DNA of 64,000 nt from Mytilus californianus (GCF_021869535.1 NW_026262690.1:88333995-88397994); one strand, 5' to 3'. Positions 37,401-45,725 are shown, counted from the first letter of the stretch. Notes: generated from the sequence alone by a model not told the origin. Program-made: numbers and translations.

Positions 37401-40400
37401 ACTAAATAGAATAGCGATTCATAAAAGCAGTGATAAGGTATCAATTTGATGACAGAAACAAACAAAAAAAACAATTAAGATTTCATTCCAAATCCGAAAC
37501 TATAAAACATCTTCTGAAAGTGTGCCTATTCTTGTTTTTAAAAGAAGGCTCTTTTTAAAATAAGAGAAAAGATAAAATAATTATGTACATGTATTTCTTC
37601 TATGTGAATTACGTAAGCCGTCATATAGTGACGCCACTCAGATATGAGAACACTAATATGTCTATTACTATAAAAAGTCAAAACGTATAACGCACGCAAC
37701 TTTAGTTATAGTAGTTAGGGATATCTAAAAGACAAGCTACACAAGCATTTACAAATTTCATTTGACGAAGAATTCAGTATATACCTCAAGGAAAACTATA
37801 AGCGCTTCCTTGACGAGTGTTTACATCTTTTTGAATAAATATGGAGGATTTTATTAAATTCCACGATATAAGCAATGATCTACATGAATCAATAAAATTT
37901 ACTATGGATCTTGATGAGAATCAATTGCCTTTCTTCGAAATTTTGATCATAAAAGAAGATGAAACACTCACCACAGATCTTAAACTCTAATAACATCGAT
38001 ACTAATTAATATCTTAATTTCATATCCTGCCACCTATCCTAAACCAAAAAAGAAACATTCCGTTTAATATTGTGAGATGTACAATGTATATGCACTATCT
38101 TAATAAATACACCACTTCGCGACAAAAGGCATAAAGAAGGAACATCTATCAAGACAAAATTACTCTCATATCCTCATCGATGCGACAATTGCAAAAGCTA
38201 ATTCCATGCCTATTGCGGAATTGAGAACACCGAAAGAAACAATCAAAATGACACAAACATTACATTCGTTATCACGCATAATCCAAGCTAAAGGGGTCGT
38301 AAAACTTTAAACACGCAAAAAATGTTTCTCTCTATTTTAGATCAGTCTTCCCAAATGAAGGAACTAAAAGACGGATTCACTGTTATAATTAACAGTTGAA
38401 GACAACCACCGAATTCTAAAAAGCTGTTAACTAAGTAAATGCTAATTTCACATATAGAGAAAAATGTGCTGACCACTAGATAAGGGACATGGAATGGCAT
38501 CGACGAGGAAGAAGCTATTATATTTATGTCCGGTGATATTTTCAAAATGAACGCAAAAATGAATTTGACTCATTGTGCTACTTGTCCAACCTGTAAAGAA
38601 AACTGCCATGGACAAACCGGTGATACACAATTTAGCCACGTAAGAGTGCATAAGCAACATATAAGAAACTCGTCTGTACATACGAACAACGTCATGCAGT
38701 GAACATTTTGACAGTTGCGGAAATGTGTATTTTCCAATATTTTCAGGTTTTTTTTATATATATTTATTGACAATGAAGGTTATTGTTAAACCTGTTTTTA
38801 TCATAAATCACCAAGTTAGTTTTCAGATAAACTATATTTATACATCAATACTCAAGCTTTTAATCTCCATCATTTAACTAATAAAAAATACAAAAAAATA
38901 GCCTACAAGAAAAATCAGTACAAGAAAACTTTAATATAGCTGACTATGCGGTATGGGCTTTGCTCATTGTTGAAGACCGTACGGTGACCTATAATAGTTG
39001 TTATTTTCTGTGTCATTTGGTCTCTTGTGAAGAGTTGTCTCATTGGCAATCATACCACATCTTCTTTTTTATATTAACCCTTAAATAACGGCAGACTGTA
39101 TAATAGATAACAAAAAATATATCTACAATAAACAATATAATACAAACAATGCTCCAAATCAGGCCGTTATTTTTTCGTATGAATTGACTTACATTTATCA
39201 TTTGGCTATTTTCGGGGCCTCAAATAGTTTGTTATGCGGTATGGATTTTGCTCATTGTTATAGACTGTGCAGTGACCTATAATTATTTAGTTCTACGTCA
39301 TTTTGGTCATTGGTTGAGTGTTTTCTCATTGGCAATCATACCACATCTTCTTATTTCTATATAGCAGTTTATGTAATCAGCTCAAAGTACTTTACTTGCT
39401 GATATGAAATCATGCCGGGCTTCTTTCCTCGTAGAAGATTTCATACAGCAACTTTATGAACAGTACAGAAATACATTATGTGGTGCAATTCTCTACAGAA
39501 CCCTAATGCAGAAAATAAAACAAAGAAACTTCAAACAATTTAAGATAAACTCGAGGGAATGGTGTATCGACAGAATATTTGGTACAATTTATTTTGAATT
39601 ATTTCCATCGGACGAAGAAGATGGCAAACAAAGGCATTCTTGGATTCTGATTGGCCATTTTTTTATTAAATCTTCTCTGATGAAACAACTGCTTCGGTGG
39701 TGGTCTCGTGGTAGTGTGTTCGCCACCAGTGCGGGAGGTCGTGGGCTAAAACCAAGGCTGGTTCAGACGTACTTATATATATATATATCTCCCTCGAATA
39801 ATAAAGTAGTTTGGCCATATGAGCAATTTAAGGTCAAACGAGCCTCTACTTAAAGTTCCCTTTAAATATATCCCAACATTTTACTCGGTCAGCAGACGAT
39901 CACCAACCTTGGCTATGATCATAATGAATATAAATAAAAAAAAGTAAAAACTCTAAAGCGCATCGGAAGTCTGGTTGGCGTATCATGCAATTTTAATAGA
40001 GACCATACAAGTATTCTTACTATCTATCAAGTTTGTTCCATTTCCATTTGATATAGCTTAAACATTTATTATTGATAAGTATTAGTTAAGGACATTCAAT
40101 GTATATCATAAAACACTGAATATTCTTACATACATTGTGTAGAATAGCTTGACAAAATAAGGAACAGATACCCGAAACATTTAAAAACCTGTGTATCTAG
40201 ACCGTCTTATTAAAATCAGATAATTCACTTTGCCCTGTTAGATTCGTTTGTATCCGAACGACACACAAATCTAACAGGACAAAAGAAAATATCTGATTTA
40301 AATAAGATTGTATCTAGACCTACCTCTAATTTCACTTTACTCCCTTTTCAAAAATTATAACTTCAACAATAAATTTCGTTAAAACATTTTTTTCTTGTTC

Positions 40401-41508
40401 GAGGGAAATGACGCCCCCCCCCCCCCCCCCCCCCCTGCCAGAAAAGGGTTTCCTCAATGGAAAATTTCCGCCGACTATTTGTTGGCAAACTTGCCCTTTA
40501 CTTGAGTGGATAGATATATAGCTTTCGATTGATCACTGATAAATCGTATATACAGCGAATTCACACTAATTCTGTTTGATTTGTTTTTTAAATTGTATGC
40601 TTTCTTATTAAGGCACCTACCATTCATCCTTTGTGTGGGTCATTGCGTTTTTTGTTCGGTTTTTGTTCTGTTTTGTTTTTGTTTTTGTTTGTTTTGTTTT
40701 TTTTTATCTCGGGAAGATTTTAATAAAAAACAAACTATTTTTTTCAATAACATATAGGAACAAGAAGTTTTTGTTTTTTTTAACTCAATGTTGTTTTATC
40801 AATTTCAATGGAAACAAAACTATTTTTTTCATTTTACCTCTGAATTTATTTTTTGAAAAAAAAACATGCCTCCCCCTCCCGCAACAAAAGTAGATGAACA
40901 AATTTAAATTCAAATAACAAAAAGTCCAATATCATTCATATTAATTGAATGTAGCATTTCAAAAACCTTGATATTTATTTATTTTAATTCAACAATGGAA
41001 AAATATAGTTTATTAATTCTTAGCAGATTTTTTCTTAAACCTTTTTATATATGAGTCCCCTTTACAGCTAATATTACATCGGGTAATATGTTGAATATGT
41101 TTATAAAATATTTCTTTGCTCTTATATGCTTCAAAATTTTCAATACATTTGTATAACCTACGATGAAAGTTAAACATAAATAATTACTATAAAATAATTT
41201 CATCTTAATTATCATGATATGGACAATTCATTCCTAACATAAAAGTCCTCCTTCACCCACTTGACAAAACCCAAAAAAAAAGGAAAAACGCTTTTATTGT
41301 TGTTCTTCGTCTAACAGTTATAGTATCCTACCTGCTCAATATACTCAAATCCCGGATGTTCCTTATTAAACCATATTTTTGGATCGTCTTCTCTTGATGT
41401 TGTGAATACTATCCTATCAGTAAATTCTCCATCTCTGACATCTGATCTTCTAAAACCAAAAACCGAATGGATCAAGTATAAACTAAAAAGCGCAAAATAA
41501 ACTTTCAT
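12596..41508 (-). CDS. Partial proprotein-convertase-like (S8B) subtilase gene
   Basis: Five coding exons on the minus strand join in frame: 41508-41332, 26807-26643, 17724-17644, 14023-13895 and 12660-12596 (59, 55, 27, 43 and 21 codons plus 2 nt; 205 residues). Introns are phase 0 until the last, which is phase 2. Residues 1-18 look like a signal peptide. A divergent prodomain follows, ending WVQQ...R-V-P-R, a minimal furin-type R-X-X-R site. The mature start leads to NNLWYL, then the catalytic Asp in VLDDGLQTDHPDL, then an Asp-rich YGYDDDPYP segment like that before HGT in kexin-type enzymes. The family cleaves secreted precursors at basic sites in the secretory pathway. The exons with the catalytic His, Asn and Ser were not found, so activity is not shown. 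Introns reach 14.5 kb. Confidence 0.85.
13076..13363 (-). other. Unrecognised 95-codon open frame
   Basis: It lies in the intron between subtilase exons 4 and 5, on the same strand. The composition is protein-like (KPFDRVKLPDNPSHNAVF), but I recognise no family. Exons 4 and 5 join correctly without it, so it is not a constitutive exon. A mobile-element remnant or chance are the likely explanations. Confidence 0.2.
13737..13778. repeat. Short hairpin
   Basis: CAATGTAATGCCTCGAG is followed by an imperfect reverse complement ending GGGGGATTACATTG. It lies in the intron 5' to subtilase exon 5. Confidence 0.5.
13895..14023 (-). CDS. Subtilase exon 4: catalytic Asp
   Basis: The acceptor is tttttag and the donor GTT|GTAAGT; 129 nt, phase 0-0. 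It encodes NDDVTPTMKVGSAWSAGYSG and then AGIVIAVLDDGLQTDHPDLA, ending ANV. The DDG Asp is the first residue of the Asp-His-Ser triad. This is the most diagnostic exon of the gene. Confidence 0.92.
14071..14382. repeat. Large foldback element, ~150-bp arms
   Basis: The left arm (TAGAGTTATTTTCCTAATGC ... GTATACAGTATACTCTGC) is matched by an imperfect reverse complement on the right. The right arm ends AAGCATTAGGAAAATAGCTC, and the spacer near 14225-14234 is short. It starts 48 bp outside the acceptor of subtilase exon 4, inside the intron. Confidence 0.8.
14680..14822 (-). repeat. Dispersed mussel repeat, family M3
   Basis: Read on the minus strand it has GGAAACGGGGAATGTGTCAA, GACAGCAACCCGACCAAAG, CACCAATGGGTCTTGG and TCCCGCACCCTGAGGCGGGC. 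Related copies are at 42039-42310 and 61811-61995. A G-run lies at its edge. Confidence 0.7.
14921..15973 (+). mobile_element. Pearl-like (Helitron-type non-autonomous) element with ~160-bp core repeats
   Basis: The left end is ACTAGAGGCTCACCTAG. About five diverged core units follow; landmarks of the type CGTCATTAAAGAGCAAT lie near 14977, 15140, 15297, 15460 and 15628 (spacing 157-168 bp). The right end is GGGCCAGATGAGCTAAAA. The same ends bound 32537-33425. Pearl elements of bivalves have ~160-bp core repeats of this kind; the assignment is from memory. Confidence 0.6.
15995..16580. mobile_element. TIR element with nested internal palindrome
   Basis: The left end AAAGGGAGTAGGTCCGGTAA is matched at the right end by the imperfect reverse complement (TTACTGGGACTTACTCCTTT), about 35 bp in all. 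Inside, ATGGCCGCATCCGTGTTCAT and ATGAACACAAATGCGGCCAC form a second inverted pair. I saw no transposase, so it is a non-autonomous element. Confidence 0.7.
16581..17640. other. Subtilase intron, nothing recognised
   Basis: AT-rich sequence with no coding motif, array or recognised dispersed repeat. Confidence 0.4.
17644..17724 (-). CDS. Subtilase exon 3: maturation-cleavage region
   Basis: The acceptor is atttgtag and the donor TTG|GTAGGT; 81 nt, phase 0-0. It reads IKWVQQEIGHVRVPRTIDTE then WNNLWYL. The KWVQQ...R..R...W.N.WYL order matches the prodomain end and the mature N-terminus of kexin-type convertases. Confidence 0.8.
17945..17991 (-). mobile_element. Terminal fragment of the TTAA/TIR element, inverted
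   Basis: AAGGTGGATCATCGGTATAT and the following TCAGATAGAATTTTCTTATA match the right end of the 22554-23163 copy in reverse orientation. The match stops at about 17991, shortly before the 22-bp array. Confidence 0.65.
18083..20034. repeat. 22-bp minisatellite, roughly 88 copies
   Basis: The consensus unit is GTAACAGGAACGAACATTCACA, with variants at several positions (ATTCGCA, AATAGGAAC, ATAACG). Because 22 is not a multiple of three, three units make a 22-codon period. Minus-strand open frames of 60-109 codons arise here as a by-product. The array resumes at 20506-20606 after an inserted element. Confidence 0.92.
20041..20505 (+). mobile_element. M1 dispersed element inserted in the 22-bp array
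   Basis: About 465 bp with the M1 hallmarks (TTACACCACTGTCCCAGGTT, CAATCATACCACGTCTCC) splits the array. A nearly full-length inverted relative is at 43868-44330 and another is at 27650-28085. It has no coding capacity; a short non-autonomous element is likely. No clear target-site duplication can be read in the repetitive flanks. Confidence 0.75.
20506..20606. repeat. 22-bp minisatellite, right part
   Basis: Four to five further units continue the 18083-20034 array immediately after the inserted M1 element. Confidence 0.9.
21315..21800 (-). mobile_element. Diverged inverted copy of the TTAA/TIR element, missing its terminal part
   Basis: Read on the minus strand it matches the 24359 copy: the GGTCTAGATC.TTAAT segment, AGTTATCTCC on the plus strand, CTAGCAAGAAAACGAGTCCG and AAATCTGACAATATTG. 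The part expected left of 21315 is absent here but present at 17945-17991. Confidence 0.6.
22118..22533 (+). mobile_element. Partial tandem duplicate of the TTAA/TIR element
   Basis: It starts TTAAGGTAGATTCAGTG. It is nearly identical to the next copy with a period of 436 bp, and the ~18 bp of left flank (AAGTACAACGTTTAACG) is duplicated too. It therefore arose by tandem duplication after insertion and not by a second transposition. It lacks the right end. Confidence 0.8.
22554..23163 (+). mobile_element. Full-length TTAA/TIR element, ~610 bp
   Basis: The left end is TTAAGGTAGATTCAG and the right end is the reverse complement of TTAAGGTGGATCATC, so TTAA bounds both sides. It contains a long poly-T and two GGTGACAC motifs. 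No protein is encoded. The TTAA borders suggest a piggyBac-type mover, but this is inferred from the borders alone. Confidence 0.7.
24359..24975 (+). mobile_element. Second full-length TTAA/TIR element, ~617 bp
   Basis: The left end TTAAGGTAGATAGGGTGTCT and the right end, read in reverse as TTAAGGTAGATGGGGGGTCT, match with two differences over 21 bp. Order and spacing of internal blocks equal those of the 22554 copy, but the sequence is well diverged, so it is an older or separate insertion. Confidence 0.75.
25670..25795 (-). mobile_element. Fragment of the TTAA/TIR element, inverted
   Basis: On the minus strand CTAGTGTCTTCCGTCATTTT leads into AATAGCAGAACACAATCAGT and ATGCAATTCATTTGTAAGAC-like sequence, as in the left half of the family. 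Confidence 0.5.
26375..26495 (+). repeat. Short imperfect tandem repeat
   Basis: About seven units of the type TAGCTGTGAATTATTA, spaced ~16-20 bp, lie about 150 bp downstream (on the gene strand) of subtilase exon 2. Confidence 0.7.
26643..26807 (-). CDS. Subtilase exon 2: prodomain
   Basis: The acceptor is atttcag and the donor GGG|GTAAGA; 165 nt, phase 0-0. It encodes HPFFELFQFRIGREVYIKAQ followed by basic and Leu-rich residues to LLRRSPG. The sequence is poorly conserved, as prodomains usually are. Its role rests on position and on in-frame joining to exon 3. Confidence 0.65.
27071..27114 (-). ncRNA. Hammerhead-type ribozyme relic
   Basis: Read on the minus strand: GCGTCA, CTGATGAG, a stem II region GTGTTTTGTAGAC, GTAAC, a tiny stem III CGCGCG, TC, then TGGCGT. 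GCGUCA and UGGCGU pair over 6 bp as stem I. The conserved GAAA has become GTAA and stem II has a mismatch, so this copy is probably inactive. Such type I motifs with a minimal stem III are known from Penelope-like elements. Confidence 0.65.
27650..28085 (+). repeat. Dispersed mussel repeat M1, nearly full length
   Basis: It has CCTGTTACACCACTGTTTAT near the left and CAATCATACCACATCTTCTT at the right. It is diverged from the 20041 copy. A shorter and poorer M1 scrap follows at 28090-28245. Confidence 0.65.
28622..28668 (-). ncRNA. Second hammerhead-type ribozyme relic, decayed
   Basis: Minus strand: GCATCA, CTAAGAG, AAATTAATTGT, CGAAAC, GCGCAGC, TTTTGC. The GAAAC core strand is intact, but the CUGAUGAG strand is damaged and stem I has lost pairs. 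Downstream AAAATTGGTTCCGTTAATGT follows, a stretch that I recall next to such motifs in bivalve elements. It is a different subfamily from the 27071 motif. Confidence 0.45.
29112..29350 (+). mobile_element. Truncated Pearl-like element, left end
   Basis: It starts ACTAGAGGCTCAAACGAG and includes TGTCTTGCTGATTATTTTTG and TCTTACTATTATAGTTGTCA, matching the first part and core of the 14921 element. It stops at the poly-G foldback. Confidence 0.5.
29387..29696. mobile_element. Poly-G foldback element with internal repeats
   Basis: A run of 24 G (29387-29410) is followed by two inverted ~52-bp arms at 29416-29467 and 29645-29696 (GTCCTGCCTTTTTATTTTTC and its complement). Between them lie several purine-rich AAAAAGGCAGGATGA units. 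The open frames here follow from composition. Confidence 0.7.
29760..31860. other. Intron sequence without recognised features
   Basis: It is AT-rich. I note a GATA microsatellite at about 30770-30785 and a perfect 12-bp-arm hairpin at 31045-31072 (GAATTATTCACT). The open frame 31373-31654 (93 codons, FHETLYEFLHFTLPSMKTN) matches nothing I know. Confidence 0.4.
31868..32070 (-). repeat. Dispersed mussel repeat related to M1
   Basis: GTCATGTAAACATGGAAATA is followed by the GGTATGATTGCCAATGAGAC tail. The same composite occurs at 57351-57505. Confidence 0.65.
32537..33425 (+). mobile_element. Pearl-like element with exact 166-bp core repeats
   Basis: The left end is ACTAGAAGCTCTCAAG. Core units with GCCATCTTGGA start at 32723, 32889, 33055 and 33221, exactly 166 bp apart. 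A (ACG/ACGG)n stretch and a terminal hairpin GCTCACTTGGCC/GGCCAGGTGAGC then end in CTAAAA. This matches bivalve Pearl-type elements, now viewed as non-autonomous Helitrons; no Rep/helicase is encoded. Confidence 0.75.
33430..33985 (-). repeat. Composite of dispersed repeats M2 and M1
   Basis: 33430-33560 is M2 (TTTGCTCCGGAAGGGTCAAC). 33636-33985 is M1 (GTGGTATGAGTGCCAATGAG, GTACGGCCTTCAACACGG). Confidence 0.65.
34586..34815 (-). repeat. Dispersed mussel repeat M2
   Basis: TTTGCTTCGGAAGAGTCAGC and CCTGCTCCACCAGTATCACA match the 33430 copy. A 134-codon frame over it is not a gene. Confidence 0.65.
35335..35535 (+). repeat. Dispersed mussel repeat M4
   Basis: AAGTGAGAGGTTTAGCTAGC, CTGTACCAAGTCAGGAACAT and GGGACTTTCCTTTTTGAAAT are present. 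Copies lie at 47405 (inverted) and 53905. Confidence 0.7.
35898..36961 (+). repeat. 42-bp minisatellite, ~25 copies, with higher-order repeats
   Basis: The unit is AAGATTTGAAAATAACCTCA then ACATGTTGTATCTAGACGCA and GT (40-43 bp in practice). Variant monomers recur in the same order: the CTAGTCGCACTTAGATTT variant is at 36521 and again at 36821, exactly 300 bp later. Where units are 42 bp the plus strand stays open as a 14-residue period (36752-36970). Confidence 0.9.
37740..38735 (+). pseudogene. Penelope-like element relic: RT end to GIY-YIG region
   Basis: Broken frames give KENYKRFLDECL (the Y/F-x-DD catalytic position, here DE), LHESIKFTMDLDENQLPF, then RNIPFNIVRC and, further right, CPTCKENCHGQTGDTQF (a decayed GIY-YIG cysteine-rich segment, Y-IG replaced by CHG). 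The order and spacing fit a Penelope-like element. Several stops, frameshifts and an unrelated stretch near 38310-38540 show that it is dead and 5'-truncated. Confidence 0.75.
38935..39075 (+). repeat. Dispersed mussel repeat M1 fragment
   Basis: GACTATGCGGTATGGGCTTT through CAATCATACCACATCTTCTT, close to the 12181 copy. Confidence 0.7.
39156..39362 (+). repeat. Dispersed mussel repeat M1 fragment
   Basis: CAGGCCGTTATTTTTTCG through CAATCATACCACATCTTCTT; a second, more diverged M1 copy close behind the previous one in the same orientation. Confidence 0.65.
39695..39765 (+). mobile_element. tRNA-derived SINE head fragment
   Basis: GGTGGTCTCGTGGTAGTGTG resembles a tRNA A box, and GGGAGGTCGTGGGCTAAAAC stands where the B box (GGTTCGAATCC) should be and is degraded. 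The layout matches tRNA-related SINEs that I recall from Mytilus. The 149-codon frame running across it is not a gene. Confidence 0.5.
40192..40323. repeat. Foldback repeat, ~62-bp arms
   Basis: TGTATCTAGAC, TCTTATT, AAATCAGATA and CCTGTTAGATT on the left recur as an imperfect reverse complement on the right around a short centre near 40257. Confidence 0.7.
40413..40435. repeat. Poly-C run
   Basis: An uninterrupted C tract of more than 20 nt. Similar G or C runs occur at 4374, 29387, 45230 and 45414. Confidence 0.9.
40612..40885. repeat. T-rich repeat related to 45380-45720
   Basis: GGCACCTACCATTCATCCTT at the left and CATGCCTCCCCCTCCCGCAA at the right are mirrored at 45380 (GGCACCGACCATTCATATCT) and 45440-45460 (GGGAGGCATGG). 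Both copies contain AAAAATAGTTTG/CAAACTATTTTT blocks, partly inverted. Confidence 0.5.
41332..41508 (-). CDS. Subtilase exon 1: signal peptide and start of prodomain
   Basis: The ATG is at 41508. MKVYFALFSLYLIHSVFG is a hydrophobic signal peptide. The next part reads FTDRIVFTTSREDD, comparable to the first strand of convertase prodomains. The donor CAG|GTAGGA falls after 59 whole codons. A coding start just upstream of a long T-rich stretch is plausible. No promoter element was identified with confidence. Confidence 0.75.
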
Positions 41509-42038
41509 TTTTTTTTCAATTCAAAAGGCTAGTGATTTAATAAATCTATATTTTTCAGAAGATGTCACGTTGAAAATATTAATACAGCTACGTGTTACTT
41601 TGACCAGAATTTTTTTTAATCTTATCAATAGTTTATATCTATATATATTGTTGATACACTTCAGAAACTTTACCGTGTCATTGGCTGGTGAATTTTAAAA
41701 CTTTTTTTTTAGTTCAATAGTCGTAGATGTATATGTATCTACATAAAATGTAATCAAATCAACTTATTTATGGTTTGAAGCAATATTAAAACGATTCGTT
41801 TATTTTTTCATGGTCATTGCACAAGATGGTGTCTAACTTATTTTCCGTTTATATGATGTTGCTTTTATGGCAATACATGTACGTGGAAATACACCCAAAT
41901 AGAGTGTAGCACTGCACGAAAAGGTTGATTTGCATTTCTTTCACTCGTGTATATAAAGGCAAAGCAAAGATAGGCAACTTGCTGCACCATATATCTCAAT
42001 ACCCATTATTTGGTGAATAAATTCATGATAATAAAATT

Positions 42039-42310
42039 GAGAATGGAAATGGGGAATGTGTCAAAGAGACAACAACCCGACCATAGAGCAGACAACAGCC
42101 GAAGGCCACCAATGGGTCTTCAATGCAGCGAGAAACTCCCGCACCCGGAGGCGTCCTTCAGCTGGCCCCTAAACAAATATGTATACTAGTTCAGTGATAA
42201 TGGACGTCATACTAAACTCCAAATTATACACAAGAAACTAAAATTAAAAATGATACAAGACTAACAATGGCCAGAAGCTCCTGACTTGGGACAGGCGCAA
42301 AAATGCGGCG
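42039..42310 (+). repeat. Dispersed mussel repeat M3
   Basis: GGAAATGGGGAATGTGTCAA, CAACAACCCGACCATAGAGC, CACCAATGGGTCTTCAATGC and TCCCGCACCCGGAGGCG. It shares its last part (CTCCTGACTTGGGACAGGCG) with M1. Confidence 0.75.
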
Positions 42311-43867
42311 ATGATAAGTTTGCATTCGTATACTATATATGCAAAGAAATTGCAAAAATTATGATAATTTTTCCTTAACTTTCAAAATTAGTTGTTTGTC
42401 GTCCTATTTAAAGATATGAAAGGTCACCTGTTACATTAAATTTACAAACATAATCAAACACAAACAAAAAAGTATATATCGTTTTTGCATAATCTTTAAA
42501 ACTATAAAGACGTTGCAATCTTCCTGTAATGTATTTGCATACATGTTTTCTAAAAAAAAAAACTATATTAAAAAAGAAACTCAAGTAAAAGTAACCAATG
42601 CCGTGCTTTTGAGAACCCTCGTTTATATATGTGAGGCATGAAACTGATCAGAGTGAATGTTACCATAAAATATAAATTCATAGAATAAATTGGCATTTCA
42701 CATGATATGCATATAAATTTCATACAGCTTAACTTTTATATAGAATGAATAATATTTTAGCAGAAATAATTCAGATATTTTAATCAATAGTCACACAGTA
42801 CCTACCTCAGCATCCATGATTAGAATCTGGGTCAGCGTCTTTAAATACATTCGGCAGTTATCGGAAGCGTCATCGGAATCTGGGTCAGTGCATAATTAAT
42901 AAGATCCCACTGGCATAACAACACCATCTTTTTTGACAAAAACGCCGATTTTACACAATATTATTAATTTTTTCGATTTGGAAGCATTATTATACTCTTA
43001 TCTAAGTCAATACCCATCAGTTTTCAATGTTTAAAAAATACAATTTTGATAGACAATATCCCTTTAAGTGTTTAATGTCCAGTGCCAAAAATTTACAGGC
43101 AGGTTTCCCTTCCCACACACCTCGTTATTATAATAAGTATTGTATAAGACTCGTTTAATTGCGTAAATCAACAGAATATATTCTTAAGGAGTAGGGCTAA
43201 ATTCCCCTGAGATTATTAACACAACTGCCATTTTCAAAAAGTCTTTCAATCTTCACCTAAATTCATAGAATCATAGTCCAATGTATGCACTTTAAGGTTC
43301 TTACACTGTTATTGCTTATTCCAAAACGGGCATCAAGACGCCAGAGATGGCCTAAAACCGAAATTTGAGAGATTTTAGAAAAAGTTTTAGTATTTTTTTT
43401 TCCATAAAATGTTTAAATGTTAACCAATACTAAAAATATGTTGAAAGTAAAGGTATATATTGTCTTTCGGATACAAATAAATGTGTTATGGATAGGGATG
43501 TCTTTCGATCGGCGCTTTGCATTTGCTTCAATCGGCATTTCATTCGCGCCACAAACCATATTTTATTTGCGCCAAAATAAAAATAAAATTCATTGGTGAC
43601 AATAAAACAGGTAAATAGCATAAATAATAGTAAAATATTTTTACTATTCGGTTTATATCATTTACTTGTATTAATCTCGTCCGTTCGCACGCATTATATG
43701 CTACCCCTCGTCACCACCTGTAGTTAGAAGTAGGGTATGGAGCAGGATAAGGTGCTAAAAAATTTAAATAGTGAGTTAAAACACAATATCTACAGCTATT
43801 TTTGCATGATAAAACTATGTGCGTCTTAATCTGTTGTCGCAAGAATTCTTTTTTGCATCTATACTAT

Positions 43868-44330
43868 AAAAATAAGGTGATGTGGTATGATTGCCAATGA
43901 GACAACTATCCAGCAAAGTTCAAATGAAGTGGATGTAAGCAATTATAGGCAACCGTACGGCCTTCAACAATGAGAAAAACCCATATTGTAAAGTCGGCTA
44001 TAAAAGGCCCCGACATGAAAAATATGAAACAATTCAAGTGAGAAAACTAACGACTTAATTTATAACAAAACAATTACGAAAAACAAATATGACAGACAGG
44101 AACCAACGACAACCACTGAACTACAGGCTCCTGACTTGGGACAGGCACATTAAGAATGTGGCGGGGTTAAACATGTTTGAAGGCGCCAACCCTCCCCCAA
44201 CCTGGGACAACGGTGTAACAGCACAACATATTAAGAACAAATTATAAAAATCAGTTGAAAAGGGCTTAACTCATCTGATCGATACAAAGCAGAAAAACAT
44301 CTAACAAAAACACAGACAGGGTATTTATTC
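43868..44330 (-). repeat. Dispersed mussel repeat M1, nearly full length
   Basis: GTGGTATGATTGCCAATGAG, CCGTACGGCCTTCAACAATG, CTCCTGACTTGGGACAGGCA and ACCTGGGACAACGGTGTAAC. It is the reverse-orientation counterpart of the element at 20041-20505. Confidence 0.75.
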
Positions 44331-45243
44331 ATCCCTCACAACAAAAAAAGACACAAAGTACAGTTCTGAGAGTACTCGCAGTTATTGACAGCTAGTCATC
44401 TATACATTGGATAATCTGTATGTGTTGTCATATAAACGGACTTATTTTCTCTGTTTGATTCAGATTGAATTATGTCCATCTTGTCACACCGAAAATGAAT
44501 GTGAACACTATTCAATTCTATACCTAAGTAACTTTCAGTAATGTATGAGAAATGATTATGAACTCGCATAAAAACTCAAGGAAAACTTTAACAAAATTTC
44601 TTATACGAGCCTTGTTTTTAATTTAAGACACAACTAACATTGAAACTTTAATCGACATTTATTTTACCTGAAAAATGGCGCAAAATAAGTATTTATTTTC
44701 AAAAACATGTAAATATTCAATTTTGTAATGAAAATGCCTTGTTCAGCAGCATGTAGGGCGTTTTGATTTTATGGAAATATGTGAACTTGTGAAGCAAAAA
44801 TTTAGATATATGCATAGACTCTTTAATACTCAATTACCAGTAGAATTTGACAACTTTTAGGTGTTGACCTTGTGAGTGAAAAGCACTAAACAGCTATTTT
44901 TCAAATCTTGTTTGACTCTGAATAGGATAAACGAACAACCTCCCGCACTCACGACGAGATCGCTTCTATGGGACTACCGAGGCGGTATAAACAACTCTCA
45001 GAGGAATAAAAGAAAAAGTAGACTACTAGCAAACCAGAAACTGATGTTCTTAGAACATATTCCTAAACAGTTTCAATTGTATTGGATTTGCCATACAATC
45101 GACAAGATTCAGTAATTCTATAACTTTATTCCTAAATTTTTTTCCGACTGACCTTTCCTGTATTCAATCATACATTTTTTTATAGTGATATAATGTTAAT
45201 TAAGAATAGATTGTTTTTTCTTATATCATCCCCCCCCCCCTTA

Positions 45244-45725
45244 TTACGATTAAAGGGGATTTAGTGTTTTCTGGCCTGTGTGTTCGTCCGTCCCGCAGCA
45301 GGTTAATGTTTTTTGGCATATTTTTCAAAATGAAGATATATCATCACATCAATTTGAAACTTCGTACAAATGTTCATTAGGCACCGACCATTCATATCTT
45401 TTGTGTGTGTGCGGGGGGGGGGGGGGGGGGGGGGGGAGGGGGAGGGGGGAGGCATGGTTTTTTGTTTAAATAAATTGTTTGATTATAAATTTCTTGAAAA
45501 AAATCATTTGTTTCAGAAGGGAAGTGAAAAAAATAGTTTGTTTTCACTAATAAAAAATAGGAAAAAGAAAAACAATATTGAGTTTCCTATAAAATTCTTG
45601 TTCCTGTACGTAATTGAAAAAAATAGTTTGGTTTTAATTTTAGTCGAAAATAATTTTTTATCTATAGAAAAAAAACAGAAGGTCATTCTATACACCAAAT
45701 ATAGTCGACCTACTTTAAGTAAGTA
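45244..45725. repeat. Repeat remnants around a long G-rich tract
   Basis: The T/C-rich TGTGTTCGTCCGTCCCGCAG segment resembles tails of bivalve dispersed elements. It is followed by G-runs (45414-45450) and the A-rich block related to 40612-40885. Open frames here follow from composition. Confidence 0.4.

Noticed and set aside
38448-38773. Minus-strand frames
   Set aside because: They are antisense to the Penelope-like relic on the plus strand.
39404-39853. Plus-strand 149-codon frame
   Set aside because: Its C-terminal third is a SINE head and a TA repeat; the rest has no known domain. It is probably chance, although the first ~90 codons are not excluded as an exon.
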